Positions 1 to 6,985 of a stretch of DNA of 17,418 nucleotides are shown piece after piece; position 1 is the stretch's first letter; each line of letters opens with the position of its first letter. The notes below the pieces were generated by a model. It made no database searches. It was not told the DNA's origin and saw nothing but the letters and a program-made list of their open reading frames with translations. The stretch spans positions 1 to 17,418 of the forward strand of contig DATIFQ010000029.1 in NCBI GenBank assembly GCA_035455185.1, written 5' to 3'. This stretch comes from JAEHDI01 sp035455185. Its GTDB lineage: Bacteria; Acidobacteriota; Terriglobia; Bryobacterales; Bryobacteraceae. The translations under genes and the position numbers were made by a program.

Positions 1-2
1 GG

Positions 3-209
3 ATCGAAGTCATCGCCGCCGGCGACAACATGAAGATTTGTTGCGGCGACACGGGACTCAGAGACTTCTATGTGTGCGGATGCGAAGTTGCTGACGGTGA
101 AGGGGACTATGGATTAGCGTGCCGACTAAGACTAGGCAAGAAGAGGTATCGAGATAAAAGCATATGGTTTTGGGGATTTCGGAATATCCACCGCGCAAAC
201 AGTTTCTGA
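3..209 (+). CDS. Possible 3' end of an unidentified gene (partial, weak)
   Basis: A reading frame is open from the left edge of the window to a TGA at 207-209, giving about 68 residues. It is rich in Cys, Gly and Asp at first (CCGDTG, then CGCEVADGEGDYG) and basic and aromatic at the end. An internal ATG lies at 30. I do not recognise a family. The first dozen codons have the GC-rich third positions usual here, but codon use becomes less biased further on, so this could be a degraded tail rather than a live gene. No other frame in 1-311 gives a more convincing protein, and I see no promoter or RNA gene there. Confidence 0.22.
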   Translation: MEVIAAGDNMKICCGDTGLRDFYVCGCEVADGEGDYGLACRLRLGKKRYRDKSIWFWGFRNIHRANSF

Positions 210-311
210 GGACACCGATGGACATCCGATTTTCGAAATGGCCGGTAACCGGGTGGGGGCGGGCGGGAGCCTTGGCACGGACTGGGCGGTCCGGCAACGC
301 AGCGCGCGAGT

Positions 312-731
312 ATGGACTGGTCAATCAGGGTGGAAACTGATCTGTTTGAGCACCGGGAAGCTAAGCCGCACTTCATCAATCCCTGTTGCTTTGGTGAGGA
401 CTTTGCTGGCTGGTTGAAGCAACAACTGTCGCCGCTTGCAGGTTCCGGCTATTCCTTTTCAGAGTCTATCCAGGAGGACTACGGCTGGGGCTTCGGGGCT
501 TCCCGTGGAAAAGACCGGTTTTGGGTAGCCATCTCCTACATGGGCGATGGGCCGCAAGAACCCCCAGCTCAATGGGTCGTATCGGTAAACCATGACCCTG
601 GGCTAAACCCGATCAAGCGCTTACTCTACAAGCCTGATCCCGCAGCGTTGGCGGAGCTGCGAGATCGAGTCCAGCGAGCTCTTGGAGCCAATGGCGCGAT
701 CAGAACAATCGGCCCGGTCGAGACGCACTGA
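312..731 (+). CDS. Hypothetical protein, 139 aa
   Basis: This is an uncharacterised soluble protein with no signal peptide or membrane segment. The N-terminal half carries a Cys-Cys pair in FINPCCFGEDFAGWL (about residues 22-36). The middle is rich in Gly, Trp and aromatics (DYGWGFGASRGKDRFWVAIS), and a predicted helix with many Ala, Arg and Leu ends the protein. The pattern suggests a small alpha/beta fold, perhaps of the kind seen in immunity-like or orphan proteins, but that is a guess. The ATG at 312 has no clear Shine-Dalgarno sequence. Base composition is visibly less GC-rich than the ribosomal genes that follow. It stands alone, with GC-rich inverted repeats behind it. Confidence 0.6.
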   Translation: MDWSIRVETDLFEHREAKPHFINPCCFGEDFAGWLKQQLSPLAGSGYSFSESIQEDYGWGFGASRGKDRFWVAISYMGDGPQEPPAQWVVSVNHDPGLNPIKRLLYKPDPAALAELRDRVQRALGANGAIRTIGPVETH

Positions 732-732
732 T

Positions 733-779
733 CCGCCCCGTTGCGGGCGGTTGGCGCCGGCTAGACGAACGACGGCGCC
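733..779 (+). terminator. GC-rich inverted repeats after the 139-aa gene
   Basis: Two hairpins can be drawn just after the stop codon. One pairs CCGCCC (733-738) with GGGCGG (745-750) around a 6-base loop. The other pairs GGCGCCG (753-759) with CGGCGCC (773-779) around 13 bases. Neither has a following T run, so this is at most a weak terminator separating the gene from the rplM promoter. Confidence 0.3.
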
Positions 780-830
780 GTCCGCGCCGGCCATGCGAAC
801 GCGGACTCGGTCCGTGCACCGCCGCCCGAT

Positions 831-859
831 TTGACAGCGAGCGACAAGTCCTGTAGCCT
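831..859 (+). promoter_or_regulatory. Sigma-70 type promoter for rplM-rpsI
   Basis: A perfect TTGACA (831-836) is followed, after exactly 17 bases, by TAGCCT (854-859). Transcription would start near 866 and give a leader of about 34 bases before the rplM ATG. The position between a non-ribosomal gene and the ribosomal block supports it as the main promoter of the block. Confidence 0.6.
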
Positions 860-899
860 AAGAATGTTACGGCAGTAATCGAAGAGGAAACGTCTGTCC

Positions 900-1334
900 A
901 TGAATACCGTATTTCCGTCCGGGAACGAGATCAAGCGCAACTGGTTCGTGCTTGACGCCGGCGACCAGGTACTGGGTCGAGTGGCAAGCAAAGCGGCCAT
1001 GATTCTGATGGGCAAGCACAAGCCGGGCTACGCTCCGTTTCTGGACACCGGCGATCACGTCGTGGTGATCAACGCGTCCAAGATCCGGCTCACCGGCCGG
1101 AAAGAACAACAGAAAGTCTATCGCAGTCACTCGGGGTACCCGGGTGGCCTGAGGGAAGTCAGCGTCGCCGTGATGCGCGCCAAGCGCCCGGCGAAGATTG
1201 TGGAAGAAGCGGTCGCGGGCATGCTTCCGAAAACCAAGCTCGGTAAGCACATGCTGAAAAAGCTCAAAGTCTACGCGGGTGAGCGGCACCCGCATCAGGC
1301 TCAGAAGCCCGTCGAGATCGCCGCTGTCAAGTAG
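900..1334 (+). CDS. rplM: 50S ribosomal protein L13 (uL13)
   Basis: L13 is an early-assembly protein of the large ribosomal subunit that contacts 23S rRNA. The 144 residues match the usual bacterial length of about 142. Family features are visible in order: an N-terminal NWFVLDAGDQVLGRVASKAA, MGKHKPGYAPFLDTGDHVVVINA, the RKEQQKVYRSHSGYPGG segment, and the C-terminal MLPKTKLGKHMLKKLKVYAG followed by a His-rich HPHQAQKP tail. A GAGGAA purine stretch lies about 10 bases before the ATG. It is followed 21 bases later by rpsI, the standard L13-S9 pair, and is driven by the TTGACA/TAGCCT promoter upstream. Confidence 0.97.
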   Translation: MNTVFPSGNEIKRNWFVLDAGDQVLGRVASKAAMILMGKHKPGYAPFLDTGDHVVVINASKIRLTGRKEQQKVYRSHSGYPGGLREVSVAVMRAKRPAKIVEEAVAGMLPKTKLGKHMLKKLKVYAGERHPHQAQKPVEIAAVK

Positions 1335-1355
1335 GCAGAGGAGAGAGGAATCCGA

Positions 1356-1754
1356 GTGGCAGGAACGATTGTGCAGCATATTGGAACCGGGCGTAGAAAG
1401 CGCGCAGTGGCGCGCGTTTTTCTGCGTCTGGGCAAGGGCGAAATCACTGTTAATAACCGTGCTTTTGAGGAGTACTTCCCCACGGAGGCGAGCCGGTCGG
1501 TCGTGCGGCAGCCTCTGCTGGCCACCGAAACCGCGGACAGGTTCGACGTCCTGATTCTTACCGACGGCGGTGGCATCACCGGACAGGCCGGTGCGGCGCG
1601 TCTGGGCATCGCGCGGGCGCTGATCGAGTTCAACTCCGAGTTACGGCCGAAGCTCAAAGAGCTCGGCTTTCTCACACGTGATCCGCGAAGCCACGAGCGC
1701 AAGAAGTACGGCCAGAAGGGCGCGCGGAAGCGGTTCCAGTTCTCGAAACGTTAA
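1356..1754 (+). CDS. rpsI: 30S ribosomal protein S9 (uS9)
   Basis: S9 belongs to the head of the small subunit; its C-terminal tail reaches towards the P-site tRNA. The 132-residue product starts at a GTG with a purine-rich GGAGAGAGG ribosome-binding site 8-16 bases upstream. Visible family motifs are GTGRRKRAVARVFL near the N terminus, the GGGITGQAGAARLGIARAL segment in the middle, LTRDPRSHERKKYGQKGARK, and the diagnostic ending FQFSKR. It forms an operon with rplM. A weak GAGTC/GACTC stem at 1763-1775 lies just after the stop. Confidence 0.97.
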   Translation: MAGTIVQHIGTGRRKRAVARVFLRLGKGEITVNNRAFEEYFPTEASRSVVRQPLLATETADRFDVLILTDGGGITGQAGAARLGIARALIEFNSELRPKLKELGFLTRDPRSHERKKYGQKGARKRFQFSKR

Positions 1755-1893
1755 TGTCCCTGGAGTCGCGGACTCATTTCAGGCTTACCATCGGTTTGCC
1801 TGTCCCGGGCCCGCGGGCATCCCTGTTTTAGGATTTTCCGCGCGCAAATTCCGACTTGGGCCGCGCGCGAGTTGATTCGATTAAGGAGGCAGT
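1755..1893 (+). promoter_or_regulatory. Leader of rpsB with a GC-rich stem
   Basis: These 139 bases without a gene separate rpsI from rpsB. CGCGCGC (1839-1845) can pair with GCGCGCG (1863-1869) around a 17-base loop, ending about 14 bases before the rpsB Shine-Dalgarno sequence at 1882-1889. In other bacteria rpsB leaders bind S2 for autoregulation; whether this one does is inference. No convincing -35/-10 pair was found, although TAGGAT at 1829-1834 is a possible lone -10. Confidence 0.35.
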
Positions 1894-2799
1894 TTGCCGT
1901 CAATTTCGATGAAGGAATTGCTCGAAGCCGGCGTTCACTTCGGGCACCAGACCAAGCGCTGGAATCCGAAGATGAAAGAGTACATCTTCGGCGAACGTAA
2001 TGGGATCTACATTATCGACCTTCAGAAAACTCTGAAGCTCTTCAAAGACGCCATGCGGTATGTCGCCGAGATGGCGGCGCAAGGCAGGACGGTGCTGTTC
2101 GTCGGCACCAAGCGCCAGGCACAGGAGGCGATCGCGGAGGAAGCAACGCGCTGCGGGATGTTCTACGTGAATCAGCGCTGGCTGGGCGGGTTGTTGACCA
2201 ACATGATGACGGTCCAGAAGTCGATCAAACGGCTGAAGGAGCTGGAAGCCCTGGCCGCCGAGGGAACATACGCGGGAAGGGCCAAGAAGGAGATCTCCCG
2301 CCTGGAGCGCGAGCGCAAACACCTCGACCAGAACCTGGCGGGGATCAAGGAAATGCCCCGGCTGCCCGATCTTCTGTTCGTGGTCGATTCAAACAAGGAG
2401 TCGATCGCGGTGCGCGAGGCCCGCAAGCTGGCGATTCCGGTGGTAGCGGTGGTGGACACGAACTGCGATCCGGACGAGGTGGATCACCCGATTCCCGGCA
2501 ACGACGACGCGCTACGGGCCATTCGCCTGTTTACGAACAAAGTCGCTGACGCGATCATCGAGGGCAAGGCTCTGGCGACCGAGCAGGACTTCGCCGCCGA
2601 GAAGATCATCACCGAGGAAGGGCCGGGCGAGGAAATCCCCGAATACACGCAGTACGTGGACCCGCGCTACGCCGAGCAGATCATGGCCGAGGGCCTCTCC
2701 GACGAGGACCTGCCTTCGATGTCGCTGCCGCGCAAGGCACCCGGTACGGAAACGCCGGACAGCGCTCTGGAGCCGAAAGCGGCCGAAGCGGAGAAATAG
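1894..2799 (+). CDS. rpsB: 30S ribosomal protein S2 (uS2)
   Basis: S2 binds the small subunit late and is needed for S1 to join the ribosome. The protein has the S2 core: MKELLEAGVHFGHQTKRWNPKM at the start, then FVGTKRQAQEAI, YVNQRWLGGLLTNM, and later DLLFVVDSNKESIAVREA and VVDTNCDPDEVDHPIPGNDDA. Translation most likely begins at the TTG at 1894, because a strong TAAGGAGG ends 4 bases before it; the ATG at 1909 would lie about 20 bases from that site. At 301 residues it is longer than the roughly 240 of E. coli, owing to an acidic, low-complexity C-terminal tail after about residue 230. It is followed by tsf, the near-universal rpsB-tsf pair. Confidence 0.97.
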   Translation: MPSISMKELLEAGVHFGHQTKRWNPKMKEYIFGERNGIYIIDLQKTLKLFKDAMRYVAEMAAQGRTVLFVGTKRQAQEAIAEEATRCGMFYVNQRWLGGLLTNMMTVQKSIKRLKELEALAAEGTYAGRAKKEISRLERERKHLDQNLAGIKEMPRLPDLLFVVDSNKESIAVREARKLAIPVVAVVDTNCDPDEVDHPIPGNDDALRAIRLFTNKVADAIIEGKALATEQDFAAEKIITEEGPGEEIPEYTQYVDPRYAEQIMAEGLSDEDLPSMSLPRKAPGTETPDSALEPKAAEAEK

Positions 2800-2850
2800 C
2801 CCGCGCCGCGTTTCGTCTCGTTTCAGATTCTCGACGACAAGGAAGATCAT

Positions 2851-3459
2851 ATGGCGGAAATTACCGCGCAACTGGTCAAGGAACTCCGCGAGCGCACCGG
2901 CGCGGGGATGATGGAATGCAAGAACGCTCTGCTCGAGGCAAAGGGCAACCTTTCCGAGGCGGAGACGGTGCTGCGAAAGCGCGGCATCGCGTCGGCCGCC
3001 AAGAAGGCGACCCGCGCGACGATGCAGGGCCTGGTTGGGAGCTACATCCACGCCGGTGCCCAGCTGGGGGTGCTGGTGGAAGTGAACTGCGAGTCCGATT
3101 TTGTGGCGCGGACGAACGAGTTCGGCGAGCTGGTACACGACCTGGCGATGCAGATCGCCGCAGCCGATCCGAAGTATATTCGCCGGGAGGAGGTCCCGGC
3201 GGAGGTGCTCGATAAGGAGCGGGAAATCCAAAAAGCACGCGTCCTCGCCGAGGGGAAGCCGCCCCAGGTGGCGGATAAGATCGTCGAAGGACGCCTCAGC
3301 AAGTTCTTTGAGGAGACCTGCCTGTACGATCAGCCCTTCATCAAGGACAACTCGTCCAGCATCGACCAGCTCATTAAGACCAAGATCGCGAAGACCGGCG
3401 AGAACATCACGGTGTCGCGGTTCGTGCGCTTCAAGATCGGCGACGCGCAGGCACAATAA
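2851..3459 (+). CDS. tsf: Translation elongation factor Ts, short form
   Basis: EF-Ts is the guanine-nucleotide exchange factor that regenerates EF-Tu-GTP in the cytoplasm. The N-terminal UBA-like helix bundle shows RTGAGMMECKNALLEAKGNL. The core exchange motif appears as VEVNCESDFVARTNEF, and the C-terminal part has CLYDQPFIKD and ENITVSRFVRFKIG. At 202 residues it is the compact form, like that of Thermus, with one core repeat fewer than the roughly 280-residue E. coli type. The ATG at 2851 has an AAGGAAG ribosome-binding site 6 bases away. It lies 51 bases after rpsB and 45 before pyrH. Confidence 0.97.
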   Translation: MAEITAQLVKELRERTGAGMMECKNALLEAKGNLSEAETVLRKRGIASAAKKATRATMQGLVGSYIHAGAQLGVLVEVNCESDFVARTNEFGELVHDLAMQIAAADPKYIRREEVPAEVLDKEREIQKARVLAEGKPPQVADKIVEGRLSKFFEETCLYDQPFIKDNSSSIDQLIKTKIAKTGENITVSRFVRFKIGDAQAQ

Positions 3460-3504
3460 GCGGAGGGAGGGGACGGGCGAGGACGTCTATCCCCCGGACC
3501 GGGC

Positions 3505-4215
3505 GTGACCACCTACAAGCGGATCCTATTGAAGCTCAGCGGCGAAGCCTTAGCCGCGGAAGCCGGCTTCGGCATCGACGCGGAGCGCGTCCGCTCTCTG
3601 GCGGCGGAGGTGGCTGAGGTGGCTGCGAGAGGGGTTGAGATCGGTGTGGTCGTCGGGGGCGGCAATTTCTTCCGCGGCGTCTCCACGGTCGCGCGGAAGA
3701 TGGACCGCGTGACGGCGGACCACATGGGAATGCTTGCGACGGTGATCAACGCGCTTGCATTTCAGGACGCGCTCGAAGCGGTCGGCGCGCCCACGCGGGT
3801 GATGACGGCCATCGAGATGCGGCAGGTGGCCGAGCCGTTTATCCGCCGGCGGGCGATCCGGCACCTCGAAAAGCGGCGAATCGTCATCTTCGCGGCGGGA
3901 ACGTCCAGCCCTTACTTTTCCACCGATTCCGCGGCTGCCCTTAGGGCGCTCGAGATCCGGGCGGAAATTCTGGCAAAAGGAACCCGGGTCGACGGTGTCT
4001 ACGATATGGACCCGCTGAAACACCCCGATGCCACCCTCTACCGCCGGATTTCATATACCGAGGTTCTGACACAATCGCTGAAAGTGATGGACGCGACTTC
4101 GATCGCGATGTGCCGTGACAACGGCCTGCCGATCGTCGTCTTCAATCTCAACGTGGCAGGCAATATAATGCGAATGTCGATGGGCGAGCCCGTCGGCACC
4201 TTGATCCATCCGTGA
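3505..4215 (+). CDS. pyrH: UMP kinase
   Basis: UMP kinase phosphorylates UMP to UDP with ATP in pyrimidine nucleotide synthesis. The 236-residue protein has the amino-acid-kinase fold: YKRILLKLSGEALA at the N terminus, the glycine loop VVVGGGNFFRG, the UMP-site region DHMGMLATVINALAFQDAL, AKGTRVDGVYDMDP, and LKVMDATSIAMCRDNGLPI. The usual GTGNPFFTTD nucleotide-site motif reads GTSSPYFSTD here. The start is a GTG at 3505; the next residues TYKRILLKLSGEA align with the E. coli N terminus, but no clear Shine-Dalgarno sequence is present, so translation may be coupled to tsf. It sits in the standard place between tsf and frr. Confidence 0.96.
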   Translation: MTTYKRILLKLSGEALAAEAGFGIDAERVRSLAAEVAEVAARGVEIGVVVGGGNFFRGVSTVARKMDRVTADHMGMLATVINALAFQDALEAVGAPTRVMTAIEMRQVAEPFIRRRAIRHLEKRRIVIFAAGTSSPYFSTDSAAALRALEIRAEILAKGTRVDGVYDMDPLKHPDATLYRRISYTEVLTQSLKVMDATSIAMCRDNGLPIVVFNLNVAGNIMRMSMGEPVGTLIHP

Positions 4216-4222
4216 GGCTTAT

Positions 4223-4828
4223 ATGAAACCAGGACAGCAGACCGCGGCTACGGCCCAGGCGTTTCGGACGGTGAAGGATGTCGAGAACTATGCGAGATCG
4301 CGCATGGAGAAGGTTTTGAGCGACCTCCAGCACGAGATGGCGGGTATCCGCACCGGACGCGCCTCGGTGAGCCTCTTCGATCATGTGAAGGTGGACTACT
4401 ACGGCACACCCACGCCCCTTAACCAGCTGGCAACCCTGCACGTGCCGGAGCCCTCGCTGATTACGATCCAGCCTTGGGACGTCTCGCAGATCGGGGTGAT
4501 CGAGAAAGCGATCCGCAGTTCGGATCTCGGTCTCAATCCGAACAACGATGGAAAGCTCATCCGCGTTCCGATCCCGCCGCTGACCGAAGAGAGGCGCAAA
4601 GAACTGGTGAAGCACCTGCACGGGGTGACGGAAGATCACCGTGTGGCGGTACGGAATATCCGGCGGGATGCCAACGAGGCGGTCAAGAAGCTGGTCAAGG
4701 ACAAGCTGATCAGCGAAGACGAGGAGCGCCGCGCGCTGGACGAGATCCAGAAGCTGACCGACGGAAACACCCAGAAGCTCGATCAGGCCTCCAAGACCAA
4801 AGAAAAAGAAATCCTGGAACTGAAGTAG
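4223..4828 (+). CDS. frr: Ribosome recycling factor
   Basis: RRF splits post-termination ribosomes together with EF-G. Conserved pieces are IRTGRAS (about residues 42-48), VDYYGTPTPLNQLATL, the ITIQPWD segment, IGVIEKAIRSSDLGLNPNNDGKLIRVPIPPLTEERRKELVKHL, and the long helix ending NTQKLDQASKTKEKEILELK. At 201 residues it is about 15 longer than E. coli RRF because of an N-terminal extension of low conservation. A GTG at 4271 would give the usual length, but the ATG at 4223 has GAGG 5 bases upstream, overlapping the pyrH stop, so I keep it. The gap from pyrH is 7 bases, which suggests coupling. Confidence 0.96.
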   Translation: MKPGQQTAATAQAFRTVKDVENYARSRMEKVLSDLQHEMAGIRTGRASVSLFDHVKVDYYGTPTPLNQLATLHVPEPSLITIQPWDVSQIGVIEKAIRSSDLGLNPNNDGKLIRVPIPPLTEERRKELVKHLHGVTEDHRVAVRNIRRDANEAVKKLVKDKLISEDEERRALDEIQKLTDGNTQKLDQASKTKEKEILELK

Positions 4829-4852
4829 GGACGCGCCGGTGGCGCGCCCCTA
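4826..4852. terminator. Hairpin shared by convergent frr and protease pseudogene
   Basis: A 12-bp stem with one A-C mismatch surrounds a GGT loop (4838-4840). One arm begins with the frr stop codon TAG (4826-4828), and the other ends in CTA (4850-4852), which is the TAG stop of the minus-strand reading frame. The stem is strong, but neither side has a clear T run, so Rho-independent action is uncertain. The position suggests that it ends or protects both transcripts. Confidence 0.5.
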
Positions 4853-5730
4853 GCCGAAGTACCTACGGTGTAGCGGCGAGTGCGGTGTCCGCTGTCGCGA
4901 GGCCGGTGCCGGTCGTGTCGGCGCCCCAGCAGATGCTTCGAGAGCCGGCCCACCCAGGCTCATGTTTACAACCACGGGATAATCGGCCAGCGGTCCGGCC
5001 TTCAGATCAGCGACGTAGATGAGTCCCTGTGCGATCACGGACGACCAGCCACTACCGTTTTGATTCAATACCTTTACTGGGATGACGGTGGCCATGGGCG
5101 CAACGCCGTTAATCGGGGCGCCACCAAGACTATAGCCGAGGATGGTACTGGTGACGTGGGTGCCGTGCGAATTCTGGTCGTGCTGCCATTTGTTCGGCTG
5201 GGTGGCAACGGTCCACTCGAATCGCCCTCCGGTAAAGCTGCGGGCGTACTCCTCGGCGATGCGCTCCTGGGGAAAATACCGCCGCCAGGAATCGAGCAGG
5301 CCGGAGTCCAGTACCGCCACATAGACCCCCGTACCGTCGAAAGCGACCTGCCGGTTGTCGAGACCGATATCAGTGACGTTGCTGGCGTCGAGGTCCCAAG
5401 TGCTGAGACCGTTTGTAAAGTTCCCGGCGGCCACCGTATCCACCGGGGCGCGGTTCTCTCGGCATCCGGGTTGGCCACGGCCACGTAGGGCAGGGCAGCG
5501 ATCACGGCTAACTGTTCCGCGGGCGCCTGCATCAGCACGGCGTTGATCTCTGGAATGCTGTCCCGCACCTTTCCGTACTTGCCGAGGTCGGCCAGCACTG
5601 GAGCCGCCACCGGCACCTTCAGCACGACGTTGATGCCGACGACATTCTTGCCAGACGGTGCTGCGAACAGCAGCGGCGAGACGCCGACCACAAAAATCAC
5701 GACAAGTATCGAGAGAAGACTTCTCTTCAT
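4850..5730 (-). pseudogene. Broken S8 (subtilisin-family) serine protease
   Basis: The start is the ATG at 5730, with GAGGAG 7 bases upstream, rather than the longer frame that opens at 5784. A signal peptide follows (MKRSLLSILVVIFVVGVSPL, cleavage near AA-PSG). Next comes an I9-like propeptide (residues about 25-80, ending VAVANPDAERTAP). Near 5445-5450 the frame breaks: the catalytic part continues one frame over as VDTVAAGNFT, consistent with one lost C in a CCCC run. That frame has the catalytic Asp (VYVAVLDSGLL) and His (NSHGTHVTSTILG) and VVVNMSLGGPALE. It then stops about 25 codons later, without the GTSMAAP Ser motif or a complete oxyanion Asn region. The protease is therefore inactive as read. 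The tail makes more protein-like sense in another frame, so a second lesion is possible. Confidence 0.8.
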
Positions 5731-5756
5731 CGTTTTCTCCTCATTCGCACAATTCG

Positions 5757-5784
5757 AGTATGAGACCTTAAAATCCCGGTTCAA
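5757..5784 (-). promoter_or_regulatory. Possible promoter of the broken protease gene
   Basis: Read on the minus strand, TTGAAC (5784-5779) and CATACT (5762-5757) are 16 bases apart, each with 4 of 6 matches to consensus. They lie about 27 bases before the chosen ATG at 5730. This is only moderately convincing. Confidence 0.3.
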
Positions 5785-5814
5785 TTTACAGGCTTACTGC
5801 GCGCTTCGCAAGGC

Positions 5815-5842
5815 ATGACCGTTCCGGTACCTGCGGTATCAT
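5815..5842 (+). promoter_or_regulatory. Possible promoter of the aminotransferase-RidA operon
   Basis: ATGACC (5815-5820, 4 of 6 matches) and TATCAT (5837-5842, 5 of 6) are 16 bases apart. Transcription would start near 5849, just before the AGGAGGTG ribosome-binding site at 5858-5865. The interval is divergent with the protease pseudogene. Confidence 0.38.
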
Positions 5843-5872
5843 ACGTCCAACAACGCGAGGAGGTGGTTCAGG

Positions 5873-6985
5873 ATGACGCGGAGAGACTTTGCGAACCGCT
5901 TGGCTTGGGCCGCGGCGGGAGTGAATGTGTGGAGCGAGGCAGCGCTCGCCCAGCGAGCCCTTGTGCGGGCCGACATGCCGGGCGATACGGTCTGGCTGAA
6001 CGCCAATGAGAACCCGGAGGGTCCGGGGCAGGCTGCGCTCGAGGCGATGCGAGAGGTCATGCCGCGGTCCTGGCGCTACCACTACCAGGAATTCGGCGAG
6101 TTCTATGCGACGGTCTCGCGGAGCGAAGGATTCGGCCGGGAGCACGTGGTTGTCGGCGCCGGGTCAAGCGAGGTTCTGAGCATCGCGGTTGGCGTGTTCA
6201 CATCGCCTTCGCGCCCGCTCATCGCCGCAGTTCCGACATTCGAATTGCCCGAGGGCGTCGCCCGCTCTCTTGAGCATCCTGTCGTTCGCATTCCGTTGGC
6301 TGACGGCTACACGTCGGACGTGAAACGCATGGCTGCGGAAGCGGAGAAGGCTGGCGGCGGCCTGATCTATCTCTGCAATCCGAACAATCCGACCTCCACG
6401 ATAACGGGAAAGGGCGACCTCGCCTGGCTGGTCTCCAACCTCCCAGCCAACACGGTGCTGCTGGTCGATGAGGCGTACCTCCATTTCAGCGAAAGCCCCG
6501 AGCTGGAGACCGGACTCCGGTACGTACGCGAGGGCAAGGATGTCGTGGTGGCGCGGACCTTTTCGAAAATCTACGGAATGGCGGGCCTCCGAATCGGGTT
6601 CTCGCTGTCAAAGCCTGAATTGACGCGGCAGATGGAGCCATTCCGGAACAGCGTCATTTCTATCGTCAGTGCGCGGGCCGCGAAAGCGGCTCTCGCAGAG
6701 GCGGCAACTCTGATCCCGCAAAGGCGCACGAAGCTGGCGAAGATCCGCGCGTCGCTTTGCGCCTGGTTGCGCGAGCGTAATCTCAACTACCTAGAGCCGC
6801 ACGCCAACTTCGTGATGGTCGACCTGGGGCGCGAGGTGACGTCGGTTCTCCCCAAAATGTATCGCCGCGGTGTGGCGCCTGGACGGCCGTTCCCGCCACT
6901 CACAAACATGATGCGTGTCACAATCGGTACGGAAGCGGAAATGGAAAAATTCAAGAAAACATTTGCGGAGGTCATGAGCGTCTAA
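5873..6985 (+). CDS. Tat-signal PLP aminotransferase, HisC-like
   Basis: This is a fold-type I aminotransferase (class I/II), closest in pattern to histidinol-phosphate/aromatic aminotransferases. It would move an amino group through pyridoxal phosphate. Visible motifs are WLNANENPEGP (41-51), the cofactor-site GAGSSEVL (95-102), NPNNPT (169-174), DEAYLHF (199-205), the Schiff-base lysine in ARTFSKIYGMAGLRIGF (K232), Arg240, and a substrate-site Arg near the end (MMRVTIGT). The N terminus MTRRDFANRLAWAAAG with ALA-Q (cleavage near 26) is a twin-arginine signal, so the folded, PLP-loaded enzyme is probably exported. AGGAGGTG lies 7 bases before the ATG, a near-perfect ribosome-binding site. 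Its TAA directly abuts the next ATG. It is unlikely to be the biosynthetic HisC, so no symbol is given. Confidence 0.88.
   Translation: MTRRDFANRLAWAAAGVNVWSEAALAQRALVRADMPGDTVWLNANENPEGPGQAALEAMREVMPRSWRYHYQEFGEFYATVSRSEGFGREHVVVGAGSSEVLSIAVGVFTSPSRPLIAAVPTFELPEGVARSLEHPVVRIPLADGYTSDVKRMAAEAEKAGGGLIYLCNPNNPTSTITGKGDLAWLVSNLPANTVLLVDEAYLHFSESPELETGLRYVREGKDVVVARTFSKIYGMAGLRIGFSLSKPELTRQMEPFRNSVISIVSARAAKAALAEAATLIPQRRTKLAKIRASLCAWLRERNLNYLEPHANFVMVDLGREVTSVLPKMYRRGVAPGRPFPPLTNMMRVTIGTEAEMEKFKKTFAEVMSV

Noticed and set aside
1796..1834. TTGCCT and TAGGAT as an rpsB promoter
   Set aside because: The spacing is 27 bases, too long for a sigma-70 promoter.
2512..3456. Minus-strand frame of 314 codons opposite rpsB and tsf
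   Set aside because: It covers two certain ribosomal-block genes, and its composition (Arg, Leu, His rich) is that of an antisense shadow in GC-rich DNA.
5873..6985. Calling the aminotransferase hisC
   Set aside because: Tat signal, no other his genes nearby and pairing with a secreted RidA protein argue against the cytoplasmic histidine pathway.
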